In this document: in pieces, positions 8,546 to 21,957 of the stretch | Position numbering within the stretch: position 1 is the first letter of the stretch | How the letters are laid out: each line of letters opens with the position of its first letter | Origin: Mustela lutreola | Taxonomy: Eukaryota > Chordata > Mammalia > Carnivora > Mustelidae | Length of the DNA stretch: 64,000 nucleotides | Direction of reading: 5' to 3' | Assembly: GCF_030435805.1 (NCBI RefSeq) | Contig: NC_081296.1 | Coordinates: 30,159,745-30,223,744, forward strand | Program-made: the position numbers and the translations under genes | Notes under the pieces: generated by a model | Told to the model about the DNA's origin: nothing | Seen by the model: the letters and a program-made list of their open reading frames with translations, nothing else | Database searches by the model: none

Positions 8546-10137
8546 AGTGCAGGGGACCGTGCGGGGATCAGCAGCCCCCAGACCCTCGGGGCATTTGAGG
8601 GCGCGCTGCTGCAGCTGGGCGCTAGAGGAGAACGAACGCTCGAGCGTCTGCGCGCGTTGGGCCCGGAGCCCAGGCGCCTCTGCGCGTGCCCACGGGGGTG
8701 TTCTGGCACTCAAGCTGGCCCACCGCCCCAATCCCCTTCCCAGGACAGCTCCCCGGGAGCCAGGGCTTCGCCATCCTCGTCTCCCCGTGTCCTTCGGCGG
8801 GCCTGGCCGGCTAGGTCCTCGGTGTGTCGACATGCAGCAGAGGTGAGCGGAAGCCTTGGGCTCGGAGGGAGGCCCGAGACGCCTTGGGAAGCGGGTAGCC
8901 CAGCAGTGACTCTGCAGCAGGCCGTGGGCTTGGGGTGGCGGTCCTCGTGGTCCAGACGTCGTGGGCCACCCCGGGAGCGGGTGCCCTTGAGCCATCCCAG
9001 GGGCAGGGAACGCGAGCGTGGGGCCGGGTGGCTGGCAAGACCCGGAAAGCGCAGAGTGGCCGCCATAGGATCAGGGGATCCTGAGGCCCCCTGATCCATC
9101 TGGGCGTGTCTCGTGGGCCTACGAACGTACTGGACGTGAGACTTGTGTTCTCAGAAGCTTCTGTGATCTTCTGCCACGGGGTGTTGCTCGAGGCCCGGGA
9201 CTTGGCTTTTTTCCGCGGGCTGACGAGGCCTGAGCTCCTGCCCCACAGCGCAGACGCCCAAGGCGTTGGAGACCACACCAGGCTGCTTGCGAATAGCGCA
9301 AGAGGATACCTTGTGCTCGCGAGACAGCCGGGTTCCACGGGGCTACGGGGCGGAATCTGCGAGGGCCAGGCCCTTGCAGCCATTGGGTCGGAGCCTCTCT
9401 CCGGAGGCTCTCAAGCACCGGGGACCGGGTCCTGACGAAGCGGCGCTGCACGGCGAGAGTCGGGTACCTCGCCCAGGGCAGCCGGTGGGTGGTGTGCCTG
9501 GCTGTAGTGGTGGACAGCGACCTGGCATTCAGAGCTCGGCCCTGGGGCAGCCGTGGGCCCGAGCCACCTTGGGCTTCCAGGGTAGGGACTCCGATCCTTG
9601 GCTCCCAGGTGGGACCATGGGTGGGTGGGCGGCGTCCTGGCCACAAGTCCCTGACCGCCACCCTCGGCTCTCGTGCAAGGGAGACAGCGGGGACACGTCA
9701 AAACCCTGTGCTCCGTGCCATGTTCACGGACCGTTCTGCCGACGGTGGTGCTGACCCAGGGGCCTAGATCTCCCTTGTTTGGGGATGCCCTGGTAAGGGC
9801 AGCTGGGGCCCTGGGCCCTGCTCCGTCGTCTCGCACATCAGACATGCGTGGGTCGGCCGTATGTCCGGCCCCCTCCGGCCAGGACGTTGGGAAAGGTAGC
9901 CCTCGGCCGTCCGGCCGGTGCCCCGGACCAGGGCTTTTGGACAGCTGGTCTCTCCGTCTCTCCTCAGAACCGCATCCACAAGCGGGGAGATCGCCCGCAC
10001 CAGCTCGTCTTGCCTGGCCCGGCCCTGCCCACAGGTCCAATGTCTCAGGACCCCGGCTCATGGCGCAGTCCGCCACGCAGCCCCGGTAAGCAGGTTCTGG
10101 GGGCGACGCGACCGCACGCATCGCCGCCAACCTGCTT

Positions 10138-10218
10138 GGGTCAATGATGACAACTCAAATGGTCTCGAAGAGCGGTGATGACCTAAAAATCATGCTCAAT
10201 AGGATTACGCTGAGGCCC
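10138..10218 (+). ncRNA. SNORD115: SNORD115 type A, copy A4
   Basis: Identical to the type-A consensus; flanked by exons 9968..10085 and 10469..10513. Confidence 0.96.
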
Positions 10219-11817
10219 AATGCAGGCGTCTGTGCCGGGATCAGCATCCCCCGGAGCCTCGGGGCCCTGGAGGGGCGCTGCCGTTGGGAGCTTGAGGCCA
10301 AGGATCCCCCGGGGATCCCTGCTCCGGCCCTGGAAAGCCCGTGCGCGTCAGGGGCCCCTCGAGGTGTGGAGGCAGCCCACCCGGCCTAGAGACTGAATCC
10401 CCTCCCCTCCCCTGGACAGCTCCCTGGGAGCCATGCCTTAGGAACCCTTGTCTCCTTGTGTCTTGCAGCGGGCCTTGGGCACCAGGTGGTAGGCGCGGCG
10501 TTGGCCACGACAGGTGAGTGGGAGACTCTGGGCCTGGCGGGAGATGGCAGACGCCATGGGCATCGTCCGCGAAGCCAGAGTCACGGCACGGGGCTCTGGC
10601 TCCACCACTGAGCTACGGGTGGAGGCCCCCGTTGTCCACACAGCGTTGGCTGGCGCGTGATCAGGCTCCCTTGAGCCATCCCAGGTGCAGGGAACGCGAA
10701 CGTTGGGCCGCGGGAACTGGCCGGGACTGGATCCCGGGGGGATGCCGCCATAGATCCGCGTGGCCCTGAGGCCTCCTTGGACCTCCCTTTGTGTCCTGTG
10801 CGCCCGTGAGGAGACGGGTTCGGGAGACCCTTGGCGTCAGGGACTTCTGTCCCCCTCAGCGAGTGGCGGTTGCTCGAGCCAACCCCAGCGCATGTTTCTT
10901 GGGGCTGGAGCGGGCAGAGCTCCTGCCCTAGGCACCAGACTCCCAAGGACTTTGGGAGCCTGGGAGGCTGCTGAAGTACAGCCCTCGATGTTTGCTTGGG
11001 CTGCCGATGGAGCATGGTTTGGCTGGACGTGGGCAAGAATGGGCGAGCCCCAGGCCACAGCGGGCATTGGGCGAGAGCCTGTCGGGCCAGGCCCCCAGAG
11101 GAGGGGCCGCCACGCGGGGACACTCTGGACCCTGTTGCAGGGCGGGCATTGGTCCCCTGCCTCCCGCTGGCGGGAGACCGTGACCCGCGACTCCCTCTCC
11201 AGACGTGGACCGTCGGGGCATGGGGGCCAACGTTGGCTGCGAGTGCCAGCGCCCGGATGCACGGACGGCAGCCGGGCCAATCTGGGGTTGGCGTCTGCCT
11301 GGCCATAAGTTCTGGGGCCGCCCCCGTTGGCTCGGGGCCCGGGAGGCATCGGGGGGGGGGGTAACTCGATAACCTAGTGTTCCCGCTCACGTTGTGGGGC
11401 CTTTCTTAGCAAGGGGTGGTTCCCACAGGGGCCCTGATCTCCACAGTTTCTGGAGGCCCAGGGATGTACAGCGGCTCCCCAGGGCCCTTTTCCTTGCCTG
11501 CGGCGGCTCCGAGCCTTGGGTCGTTCGTTCCTCCACCCGCCTGGCCAGCAGCGGCCAGGGCTTCGGGCGTGACCAATCGTGGCCGCATGGGGCACGAGCC
11601 ACGGAGCAGGCCGTTCTGACAGCTGGCCTCTCCCTCTGTCCTTAGAACCCCGTCCCCCAGGGAGGATCTCGCCTTGACGACCAACTCTGGCTTCTCCCAG
11701 CCCCGCCCAAAGGGCCCGTGTCTCGGATCGCCGGGGCATGGCGCCGTCCCGACCGCTCCCTCGGTAAGGAGGGGTTCCGGGTGGGCAGGGACCTCACGCG
11801 TCGCCCCCGGCTTGCTT

Positions 11818-11898
11818 GGGTCAATGATGAGAACTCATATGGTCTCGAAGAGCGATGATGACCTAAAAATCATGCTCAATAGGATTACGCTGAGGCCC
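11818..11898 (+). ncRNA. SNORD115: SNORD115 type B, copy B4
   Basis: Type-B consensus; flanked by exons 11646..11763 and 13321..13438. The latter carries a private change (GGACCGG for GGCCCGG) near 13370. Confidence 0.96.
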
Positions 11899-13490
11899 AG
11901 TGCAGGGGACCGTGCGGGGATCAGCAGCCCCCAGACCCTCGGGGCATTTGAGGGCGCGCTGCTGCAGCTGGGCGCTAGAGGAGAACGAACGCTCGAGCGT
12001 CTGCGCGCGTTGGGCCCGGAGCCCAGGCGCCTCTGCGCGTGCCCACGGGGGTGTTCTGGCACTCAAGCTGGCCCACCGCCCCAATCCCCTTCCCAGGACA
12101 GCTCCCCGGGAGCCAGGGCTTCGCCATCCTCGTCTCCTCGTGTCCTTCGGCGGGCCTGGCCGGCTAGGTCCTCGGTGTGTCGACATGCAGCAGAGGTGAG
12201 CGGAAGCCTTGGGCTCGGAGGGAGGCCCGAGACGCCTTGGGAAGCGGGTAGCCCAGCAGTGACTCTGCAGCAGGCCGTGGGCTTGGGGTGGCGGTCCTCG
12301 TGGTCCAGACGTCGTGGGCCACCCCGGGAGCGGGTGCCCTTGAGCCATCCCAGGGGCAGGGAACGCGAGCGTGGGGCCGGGTGGCTGGCAAGACCCGGAA
12401 AGCGCAGAGTGGCCGCCATAGGATCAGGGGATCCTGAGGCCCCCTGATCCATCTGGGCGTGTCTCGTGGGCCTACGAACGTACTGGACGTGAGACTTGTG
12501 TTCTCAGAAGCTTCTGTGATCTTCTGCCACGGGGTGTTGCTCGAGGCCCGGGACTTGGCTTTTTTCCGCGGGCTGACGAGGCCTGAGCTCCTGCCCCACA
12601 GCGCAGACGCCCAAGGCGTTGGAGACCACACCAGGCTGCTTGCGAATAGCGCAAGAGGATACCTTGTGCTCGCGAGACAGCCGGGTTCCACGGGGCTACG
12701 GGGCGGAATCTGCGAGGGCCAGGCCCTTGCAGCCATTGGGTCGGAGCCTCTCTCCGGAGGCTCTCAAGCACCGGGGACCGGGTCCTGACGAAGCGGCGCT
12801 GCACGGCGAGAGTCGGGTACCTCGCCCAGGGCAGCCGGTGGGTGGTGTGCCTGGCTGTAGTGGTGGACAGCGACCTGGCATTCAGAGCTCGGCCCTGGGG
12901 CAGCCGTGGGCCCGAGCCACCTTGGGCTTCCAGGGTAGGGACTCCGATCCTTGGCTCCCAGGTGGGACCATGGGTGGGTGGGCGGCGTCCTGGCCACAAG
13001 TCCCTGACCGCCACCCTCGGCTCTCGTGCAAGGGAGACAGCGGGGACACGTCAAAACCCTGTGCTCCGTGCCATGTTCACGGACCGTTCTGCCGACGGTG
13101 GTGCTGACCCAGGGGCCTAGATCTCCCTTGTTTGGGGATGCCCTGGTAAGGGCAGCTGGGGCCCTGGGCCCTGCTCCGTCGTCTCGCACATCAGACATGC
13201 GTGGGTCGGCCGTATGTCCGGCCCCCTCCGGCCAGGACGTTGGGAAAGGTAGCCCTCGGCCGTCCGGCCGGTGCCCCGGACCAGGGCTTTTGGACAGCTG
13301 GTCTCTCCGTCTCTCCTCAGAACCGCATCCACAAGCGGGGAGATCGCCCGCACCAGCTCGTCTTGCCTGGACCGGCCCTGCCCACAGGTCCAATGTCTCA
13401 GGACCCCGGCTCATGGCGCAGTCCGCCACGCAGCCCCGGTAAGCAGGTTCTGGGGGCGACGCGACCGCACGCATCGCCGCCAACCTGCTT

Positions 13491-13571
13491 GGGTCAATGA
13501 TGACAACTCAAATGGTCTCGAAGAGCGGTGATGACCTAAAAATCATGCTCAATAGGATTACGCTGAGGCCC
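13491..13571 (+). ncRNA. SNORD115: SNORD115 type A, copy A5
   Basis: Identical to the type-A consensus; flanked by exons 13321..13438 and 13822..13866. Confidence 0.96.
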
Positions 13572-15170
13572 AATGCAGGCGTCTGTGCCGGGATCAGCAT
13601 CCCCCGGAGCCTCGGGGCCCTGGAGGGGCGCTGCCGTTGGGAGCTTGAGGCCAAGGATCCCCCGGGGATCCCTGCTCCGGCCCTGGAAAGCCCGTGCGCG
13701 TCAGGGGCCCCTCGAGGTGTGGAGGCAGCCCACCCGGCCTAGAGACTGAATCCCCTCCCCTCCCCTGGACAGCTCCCTGGGAGCCATGCCTTAGGAACCC
13801 TTGTCTCCTTGTGTCTTGCAGCGGGCCTTGGGCACCAGGTGGTAGGCGCGGCGTTGGCCACGACAGGTGAGTGGGAGACTCTGGGCCTGGCGGGAGATGG
13901 CAGACGCCATGGGCATCGTCCGCGAAGCCAGAGTCACGGCACGGGGCTCTGGCTCCACCACTGAGCTACGGGTGGAGGCCCCCGTTGTCCACACAGCGTT
14001 GGCTGGCGCGTGATCAGGCTCCCTTGAGCCATCCCAGGTGCAGGGAACGCGAACGTTGGGCCGCGGGAACTGGCCGGGACTGGATCCCGGGGGGATGCCG
14101 CCATAGATCCGCGTGGCCCTGAGGCCTCCTTGGACCTCCCTTTGTGTCCTGTGCGCCCGTGAGGAGACGGGTTCGGGAGACCCTTGGCGTCAGGGACTTC
14201 TGTCCCCCTCAGCGAGTGGCGGTTGCTCGAGCCAACCCCAGCGCATGTTTCTTGGGGCTGGAGCGGGCAGAGCTCCTGCCCTAGGCACCAGACTCCCAAG
14301 GACTTTGGGAGCCTGGGAGGCTGCTGAAGTACAGCCCTCGATGTTTGCTTGGGCTGCCGATGGAGCATGGTTTGGCTGGACGTGGGCAAGAATGGGCGAG
14401 CCCCAGGCCACAGCGGGCATTGGGCGAGAGCCTGTCGGGCCAGGCCCCCAGAGGAGGGGCCGCCACGCGGGGACACTCTGGACCCTGTTGCAGGGCGGGC
14501 ATTGGTCCCCTGCCTCCCGCTGGCGGGAGACCGTGACCCGCGACTCCCTCTCCAGACGTGGACCGTCGGGGCATGGGGGCCAACGTTGGCTGCGAGTGCC
14601 AGCGCCCGGATGCACGGACGGCAGCCGGGCCAATCTGGGGTTGGCGTCTGCCTGGCCATAAGTTCTGGGGCCGCCCCCGTTGGCTCGGGGCCCGGGAGGC
14701 ATCGGGGAGGGGGGTAACTCGATAACCTAGTGTTCCCGCTCACGTTGTGGGGCCTTTCTTAGCAAGGGGTGGTTCCCACAGGGGCCCTGATCTCCACAGT
14801 TTCTGGAGGCCCAGGGATGTACAGCGGCTCCCCAGGGCCCTTTTCCTTGCCTGCGGCGGCTCCGAGCCTTGGGTCGTTCGTTCCTCCACCCGCCTGGCCA
14901 GCAGCGGCCAGGGCTTCGGGCGTGACCAATCGTGGCCGCATGGGGCACGAGCCACGGAGCAGGCCGTTCTGACAGCTGGCCTCTCCCTCTGTCCTTAGAA
15001 CCCCGTCCCCCAGGGAGGATCTCGCCTTGACGACCAACTCTGGCTTCTCCCAGCCCCGCCCAAAGGGCCCGTGTCTCGGATCGCCGGGGCATGGCGCCGT
15101 CCCGACCGCTCCCTCGGTAAGGAGGGGTTCCGGGTGGGCAGGGACCTCACGCGTCGCCCCCGGCTTGCTT

Positions 15171-15251
15171 GGGTCAATGATGAGAACTCATATGGTCTCG
15201 AAGAGCGATGATGACCTAAAAATCATGCTCAATAGGATTACGCTGAGGCCC
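15171..15251 (+). ncRNA. SNORD115: SNORD115 type B, copy B5
   Basis: Type-B consensus; flanked by exons 14999..15116 and 16674..16791. Confidence 0.96.
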
Positions 15252-16843
15252 AGTGCAGGGGACCGTGCGGGGATCAGCAGCCCCCAGACCCTCGGGGCAT
15301 TTGAGGGCGCGCTGCTGCAGCTGGGCGCTAGAGGAGAACGAACGCTCGAGCGTCTGCGCGCGTTGGGCCCGGAGCCCAGGCGCCTCTGCGCGTGCCCACG
15401 GGGGTGTTCTGGCACTCAAGCTGGCCCACCGCCCCAATCCCCTTCCCAGGACAGCTCCCCGGGAGCCAGGGCTTCGCCATCCTCGTCTCCTCGTGTCCTT
15501 CGGCGGGCCTGGCCGGCTAGGTCCTCGGTGTGTCGACATGCAGCAGAGGTGAGCGGAAGCCTTGGGCTCGGAGGGAGGCCCGAGACGCCTTGGGAAGCGG
15601 GTAGCCCAGCAGTGACTCTGCAGCAGGCCGTGGGCTTGGGGTGGCGGTCCTCGTGGTCCAGACGTCGTGGGCCACCCCGGGAGCGGGTGCCCTTGAGCCA
15701 TCCCAGGGGCAGGGAACGCGAGCGTGGGGCCGGGTGGCTGGCAAGACCCGGAAAGCGCAGAGTGGCCGCCATAGGATCAGGGGATCCTGAGGCCCCCTGA
15801 TCCATCTGGGCGTGTCTCGTGGGCCTACGAACGTACTGGACGTGAGACTTGTGTTCTCAGAAGCTTCTGTGATCTTCTGCCACGGGGTGTTGCTCGAGGC
15901 CCGGGACTTGGCTTTTTTCCGCGGGCTGACGAGGCCTGAGCTCCTGCCCCACAGCGCAGACGCCCAAGGCGTTGGAGACCACACCAGGCTGCTTGCGAAT
16001 AGCGCAAGAGGATACCTTGTGCTCGCGAGACAGCCGGGTTCCACGGGGCTACGGGGCGGAATCTGCGAGGGCCAGGCCCTTGCAGCCATTGGGTCGGAGC
16101 CTCTCTCCGGAGGCTCTCAAGCACCGGGGACCGGGTCCTGACGAAGCGGCGCTGCACGGCGAGAGTCGGGTACCTCGCCCAGGGCAGCCGGTGGGTGGTG
16201 TGCCTGGCTGTAGTGGTGGACAGCGACCTGGCATTCAGAGCTCGGCCCTGGGGCAGCCGTGGGCCCGAGCCACCTTGGGCTTCCAGGGTAGGGACTCCGA
16301 TCCTTGGCTCCCAGGTGGGACCATGGGTGGGTGGGCGGCGTCCTGGCCACAAGTCCCTGACCGCCACCCTCGGCTCTCGTGCAAGGGAGACAGCGGGGAC
16401 ACGTCAAAACCCTGTGCTCCGTGCCATGTTCACGGACCGTTCTGCCGACGGTGGTGCTGACCCAGGGGCCTAGATCTCCCTTGTTTGGGGATGCCCTGGT
16501 AAGGGCAGCTGGGGCCCTGGGCCCTGCTCCGTCGTCTCGCACATCAGACATGCGTGGGTCGGCCGTATGTCCGGCCCCCTCCGGCCAGGACGTTGGGAAA
16601 GGTAGCCCTCGGCCGTCCGGCCGGTGCCCCGGACCAGGGCTTTTGGACAGCTGGTCTCTCCGTCTCTCCTCAGAACCGCATCCACAAGCGGGGAGATCGC
16701 CCGCACCAGCTCGTCTTGCCTGGCCCGGCCCTGCCCACAGGTCCAATGTCTCAGGACCCCGGCTCATGGCGCAGTCCGCCACGCAGCCCCGGTAAGCAGG
16801 TTCTGGGGGCGACGCGACCGCACGCATCGCCGCCAACCTGCTT

Positions 16844-16924
16844 GGGTCAATGATGACAACTCAAATGGTCTCGAAGAGCGGTGATGACCTAAAAATCATG
16901 CTCAATAGGATTACGCTGAGGCCC
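16844..16924 (+). ncRNA. SNORD115: SNORD115 type A, copy A6
   Basis: Identical to the type-A consensus; flanked by exons 16674..16791 and 17175..17219. Confidence 0.96.
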
Positions 16925-18523
16925 AATGCAGGCGTCTGTGCCGGGATCAGCATCCCCCGGAGCCTCGGGGCCCTGGAGGGGCGCTGCCGTTGGGAGCTTG
17001 AGGCCAAGGATCCCCCGGGGATCCCTGCTCCGGCCCTGGAAAGCCCGTGCGCGTCAGGGGCCCCTCGAGGTGTGGAGGCAGCCCACCCGGCCTAGAGACT
17101 GAATCCCCTCCCCTCCCCTGGACAGCTCCCTGGGAGCCATGCCTTAGGAACCCTTGTCTCCTTGTGTCTTGCAGCGGGCCTTGGGCACCAGGTGGTAGGC
17201 GCGGCGTTGGCCACGACAGGTGAGTGGGAGACTCTGGGCCTGGCGGGAGATGGCAGACGCCATGGGCATCGTCCGCGAAGCCAGAGTCACGGCACGGGGC
17301 TCTGGCTCCACCACTGAGCTACGGGTGGAGGCCCCCGTTGTCCACACAGCGTTGGCTGGCGCGTGATCAGGCTCCCTTGAGCCATCCCAGGTGCAGGGAA
17401 CGCGAACGTTGGGCCGCGGGAACTGGCCGGGACTGGATCCCGGGGGGATGCCGCCATAGATCCGCGTGGCCCTGAGGCCTCCTTGGACCTCCCTTTGTGT
17501 CCTGTGCGCCCGTGAGGAGACGGGTTCGGGAGACCCTTGGCGTCAGGGACTTCTGTCCCCCTCAGCGAGTGGCGGTTGCTCGAGCCAACCCCAGCGCATG
17601 TTTCTTGGGGCTGGAGCGGGCAGAGCTCCTGCCCTAGGCACCAGACTCCCAAGGACTTTGGGAGCCTGGGAGGCTGCTGAAGTACAGCCCTCGATGTTTG
17701 CTTGGGCTGCCGATGGAGCATGGTTTGGCTGGACGTGGGCAAGAATGGGCGAGCCCCAGGCCACAGCGGGCATTGGGCGAGAGCCTGTCGGGCCAGGCCC
17801 CCAGAGGAGGGGCCGCCACGCGGGGACACTCTGGACCCTGTTGCAGGGCGGGCATTGGTCCCCTGCCTCCCGCTGGCGGGAGACCGTGACCCGCGACTCC
17901 CTCTCCAGACGTGGACCGTCGGGGCATGGGGGCCAACGTTGGCTGCGAGTGCCAGCGCCCGGATGCACGGACGGCAGCCGGGCCAATCTGGGGTTGGCGT
18001 CTGCCTGGCCATAAGTTCTGGGGCCGCCCCCGTTGGCTCGGGGCCCGGGAGGCATCGGGGGGGGGGGTAACTCGATAACCTAGTGTTCCCGCTCACGTTG
18101 TGGGGCCTTTCTTAGCAAGGGGTGGTTCCCACAGGGGCCCTGATCTCCACAGTTTCTGGAGGCCCAGGGATGTACAGCGGCTCCCCAGGGCCCTTTTCCT
18201 TGCTTGCGGCGGCTCCGAGCCTTGGGTCGTTCGTTCCTCCACCCGCCTGGCCAGCAGCGGCCAGGGCTTCGGGCGTGTCCGATCGTGGCCGCATGGGGTA
18301 CGAGCCACAGAGCAGGCCGTTCTGACAGCTGGCCTCTCCCTCTGTCCTTAGAACCCCGTCCCCCAGGGAGGATCTCGCCTTGACGACCAAGTCTGGCTTC
18401 TCCCAGCCCCGCCCAAAGGGCCCGTGTCTCGGATCGCCGGGGCATGGCGCCGTCCCGACCGCTCCCTCGGTAAGGAGGGGTTCCGGGTGGGCAGGGACCT
18501 CACGCGTCGCCCCCGGCTTGCTT

Positions 18524-18604
18524 GGGTCAATGATGAGAACTCATATGGTCTCGAAGAGCGATGATGACCTAAAAATCATGCTCAATAGGATTACGCTGAG
18601 GCCC
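18524..18604 (+). ncRNA. SNORD115: SNORD115 type B, copy B6
   Basis: Type-B consensus RNA in a half unit whose surroundings are of the gamma variant (see unit 6). Flanking exons are 18352..18469 and 20027..20144. Confidence 0.96.
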
Positions 18605-20196
18605 AGTGCAGGGGACCGTGCGGGGATCAGCAGCCCCCAGACCCTCGGGGCAATTGAGGGCGCGCTGCTGCAGCTGGGCGCTAGAGGAGAACGAACGCTC
18701 GACCGTCTGCGCGCGTTGGGCCCGGAGCCCAGGCGCCTCTGCGCGTGCCCACGGGGGTGTTCTGGCACTCAAGCTGGCCCACCGCCCCAATCCCCTTCCC
18801 AGGACAGCTCCCCGGGAGCCAGGGCTTCGCCATCCTCGTCTCCTCGTGTCCTTCGGCGGGCCTGGCCGGCTAGGTCCTCGGTGTGTCGACATGCAGCAGA
18901 GGTGAGCGGAAGCCTTGGGCTCGGAGGGAGGCCCGAGACGCCTTGGGTAGCGGGTAGCCCAGCAGTGACTCTGCAGCAGGCCGTGGGCTTGGGGTGGCGG
19001 TCCTCGTGGTCCAGACGTCGTGGGCCACCCCGGGATCGGGTGCCCTTGAGCCATCCCAGGGGCAGGGAACGCGAGCGTGGGGCCGGGTGGCTGGCAAGAC
19101 CCGGAAAGCGCAGAGTGGCCGCCATAGGATCAGGGGATCCTGAGGCCCCCTGATCCATCTGGGCGTGTCTCGTGGGCCTACGAACGTAGTGGACGTGAGA
19201 CTTGTGGTCTCAGAAGCTTCTGTGATCTTCTGCCACGGGGTGTTGCTCGAGGTCCGGGACTTGGCTTTTTTCCGCGGGCTGACGAGGCCTGAGCTCCTGC
19301 CCCACAGCGCAGACGCCCAAGGCGTTGGAGACCACACCAGGCTGCTTGCGAATAGCGCAAGAGGATACCTTGTGCTCGCGAGACAGCCGGGTTCCACGGG
19401 GCTACGGGGCGGAATCTGCGAGTGCCAGGCCCTTGCAGCCATTGGGTCGGAGCCACTCTCCGGAGGCTCTCAAGCACCGGGGACCGGGTCCTGACGAAGC
19501 GGCGCTGCACGGCGAGAGTCGGGTACCTCGCCCAGGGCAGCCGGTGGGTGGTGTGCCTGGCCGTAGTGGTGGACAGCGACCTGGCATTCCGAGCTCGGCC
19601 CTGGGGCAGCCGTGGGCCCGAGCCACCTTGGGCTTCCAGGGTAGGGGCTCCGATCCTTGGCTCCCAGGTGGGACCATGGGTGGGTAGGCGGCGTCCTGGC
19701 CACAACTCCCTGACCGCCCCCCTCGGCTCCCGTGCAAGGGAGACAGCGGAGACACGTCAAAACCCTGTGCTCCGTGCCATGTTCACGGACCGTTCTGTCG
19801 ACGGTGGTGCTGACCCAGGGGCCTAGATCTCCCTTGTTTGGGGATGCCCTGGTAAGGGCAGCTGGGGCCCTGGGCCCTGCTCCGTCGTCTCGCACATCAG
19901 CCATGCGTGGGTCGGCCGTATGCCCGGCCCCCACCGGCCAGGTCGTTGGGAAAGGTAGCCCTCGGCCGTCCGGCCGGTGCCCCGGACCAGGGCTTTTGGA
20001 CAGCTGGTCTCTCCGTCTCTCCTCAGAACCGCATCCACAAGCGGGGAGATCGCCCGCACCAGCTCGTCTTGCCTGGCCCGGCCCTGCCCACAGGTCCAAT
20101 GTCTCAGGACCCCGGCTCATGGCGCAGTCCGCCACGCAGCCCCGGTAAGCAGGTTCTGGGGGCGACGCGACCGCACGCATCGCCGCCAACCTGCTT

Positions 20197-20277
20197 GGGT
20201 CAATGATGACAACTCAAATGGTCTCGAAGAGCGGTGATGACCTAAAAATCATGCTCAATAGGATTACGCTGAGGCCC
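20197..20277 (+). ncRNA. SNORD115: SNORD115 type A, copy A7
   Basis: Identical to the type-A consensus; flanked by exons 20027..20144 and 20528..20572. Confidence 0.96.
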
Positions 20278-21876
20278 AATGCAGGCGTCTGTGCCGGGAT
20301 CAGCATCCCCCGGAGCCTCGGGGCCCTGGAGGGGCGCTGCCGTTGGGAGCTTGAGGCCAAGGATCCCCCGGGGATCCCTGCTCCGGCCCTGGAAAGCCCG
20401 TGCGCGTCAGGGGCCCCTCGAGGTGTGGAGGCAGCCCACCCGGCCTAGAGACTGAATCCCCTCCCCTCCCCTGGACAGCTCCCTGGGAGCCATGCCTTAG
20501 GAACCCTTGTCTCCTTGTGTCTTGCAGCGGGCCTTGGGCACCAGGTGGTAGGCGCGGCGTTGGCCACGACAGGTGAGTGGGAGACTCTGGGCCTGGCGGG
20601 AGATGGCAGACGCCATGGGCATCGTCCGCGAAGCCAGAGTCACGGCACGGGGCTCTGGCTCCACCACTGAGCTACGGGTGGAGGCCCCCGTTGTCCACAC
20701 AGCGTTGGCTGGCGCGTGATCAGGCTCCCTTGAGCCATCCCAGGTGCAGGGAACGCGAACGTTGGGCCGCGGGAACTGGCCGGGACTGGATCCCGGGGGG
20801 ATGCCGCCATAGATCCGCGTGGCCCTGAGGCCTCCTTGGACCTCCCTTTGTGTCCTGTGCACCCGTGAGGAGACGGGTTCGGGAGACCCTTGGCGTCAGG
20901 GACTTCTGTCCCCCTCAGCGAGTGGCGGTTGCTCGAGCCAACCCCAGCGCATGTTTCTTGGGGCTGGAGCGGGCAGAGCTCCTGCCCTAGGCACCAGACT
21001 CCCAAGGACTTTGGGAGCCTGGGAGGCTGCTGAAGTACAGCCCTCGATGTTTGCTTGGGCTGCCGATGGAGCATGGTTTGGCTGGACGTGGGCAAGAATG
21101 GGCGAGCCCCAGGCCACAGCGGGCATTGGGCGAGAGCCTGTCGGGCCAGGCCCCCAGAGGAGGGGCCGCCACGCGGGGACACTCTGGACCCTGTTGCAGG
21201 GCGGGCATTGGTCCCCTGCCTCCCGCTGGCGGGAGACCGTGACCCGCGACTCCCTCTCCAGACGTGGACCGTCGGGGCATGGGGGCCAACGTTGGCTGCG
21301 AGTGCCAGCGCCCGGATGCACGGACGGCAGCCGGGCCAATCTGGGGTTGGCGTCTGCCTGGCCATAAGTTCTGGGGCCGCCCCCGTTGGCTCGGGGCCCG
21401 GGAGGCATCGGGGGGGGGGGTAACTCGATAACCTAGTGTTCCCGCTCACGTTGTGGGGCCTTTCTTAGCAAGGGGTGGCTCCCACAGGGGCCCTGATCTC
21501 CACAGTTTCTGGAGGCCCAGGGATGTACAGCGGCTCCCCAGGGCCCTTTTCCTTGCTTGCGGCGGCTCCGAGCCTTGGGTCGTTCGTTCCTCCACCCGCC
21601 TGGCCAGCAGCGGCCAGGGCTTCGGGCGTGACCAATCGTGGCCGCATGGGGCACGAGCCACGGAGCAGGCCGTTCTGACAGCTGGCCTCTCCCTCTGTCC
21701 TTAGAACCCCGTCCCCCAGGGAGGATCTCGCCTTGACGACCAACTCTGGCTTCTCCCAGCCCCGCCCAAAGGGCCCGTGTCTCGGATCGCCGGGGCATGG
21801 CGCCGTCCCGACCGCTCCCTCGGTAAGGAGGAGTTCCGGGTGGGCAGGGACCTCACGCGTCGCCCCCGGCTTGCTT

Positions 21877-21957
21877 GGGTCAATGATGAGAACTCATATG
21901 GTCTCGAAGAGCGATGATGACCTAAAAATCATGCTCAATAGGATTACGCTGAGGCCC
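21877..21957 (+). ncRNA. SNORD115: SNORD115 type B, copy B7
   Basis: Type-B consensus; flanked by exons 21705..21822 and 23380..23497. The upstream intron begins GTAAGGAGGAG, a private change at +10 of the splice donor region. Confidence 0.96.

Larger units (their letters stand above)
6784..10137 (+). repeat. Array unit 3 (beta)
   Basis: 3,354 bp; differs from unit 2 by one extra G in the poly-G run and a T-to-C in the B-half tract CTCCCCGTGTCC near 8784. Confidence 0.95.
10138..13490 (+). repeat. Array unit 4 (beta)
   Basis: 3,353 bp; one private change noted, in exon B2 near 13370. Confidence 0.95.
13491..16843 (+). repeat. Array unit 5 (beta)
   Basis: 3,353 bp; the poly-G run is interrupted by A (CGGGGAGGGGGG). 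Confidence 0.95.
16844..20196 (+). repeat. Array unit 6 (beta half A, gamma half B)
   Basis: 3,353 bp. Up to about 18.2 kb it reads as beta; then gamma marks appear: GTGTCCGATCG, GGCAATTGAGG, GAGTGCCAGG and GCGGAGACACG. The same GTGTCCGATCG marker returns in unit 19. Confidence 0.9.
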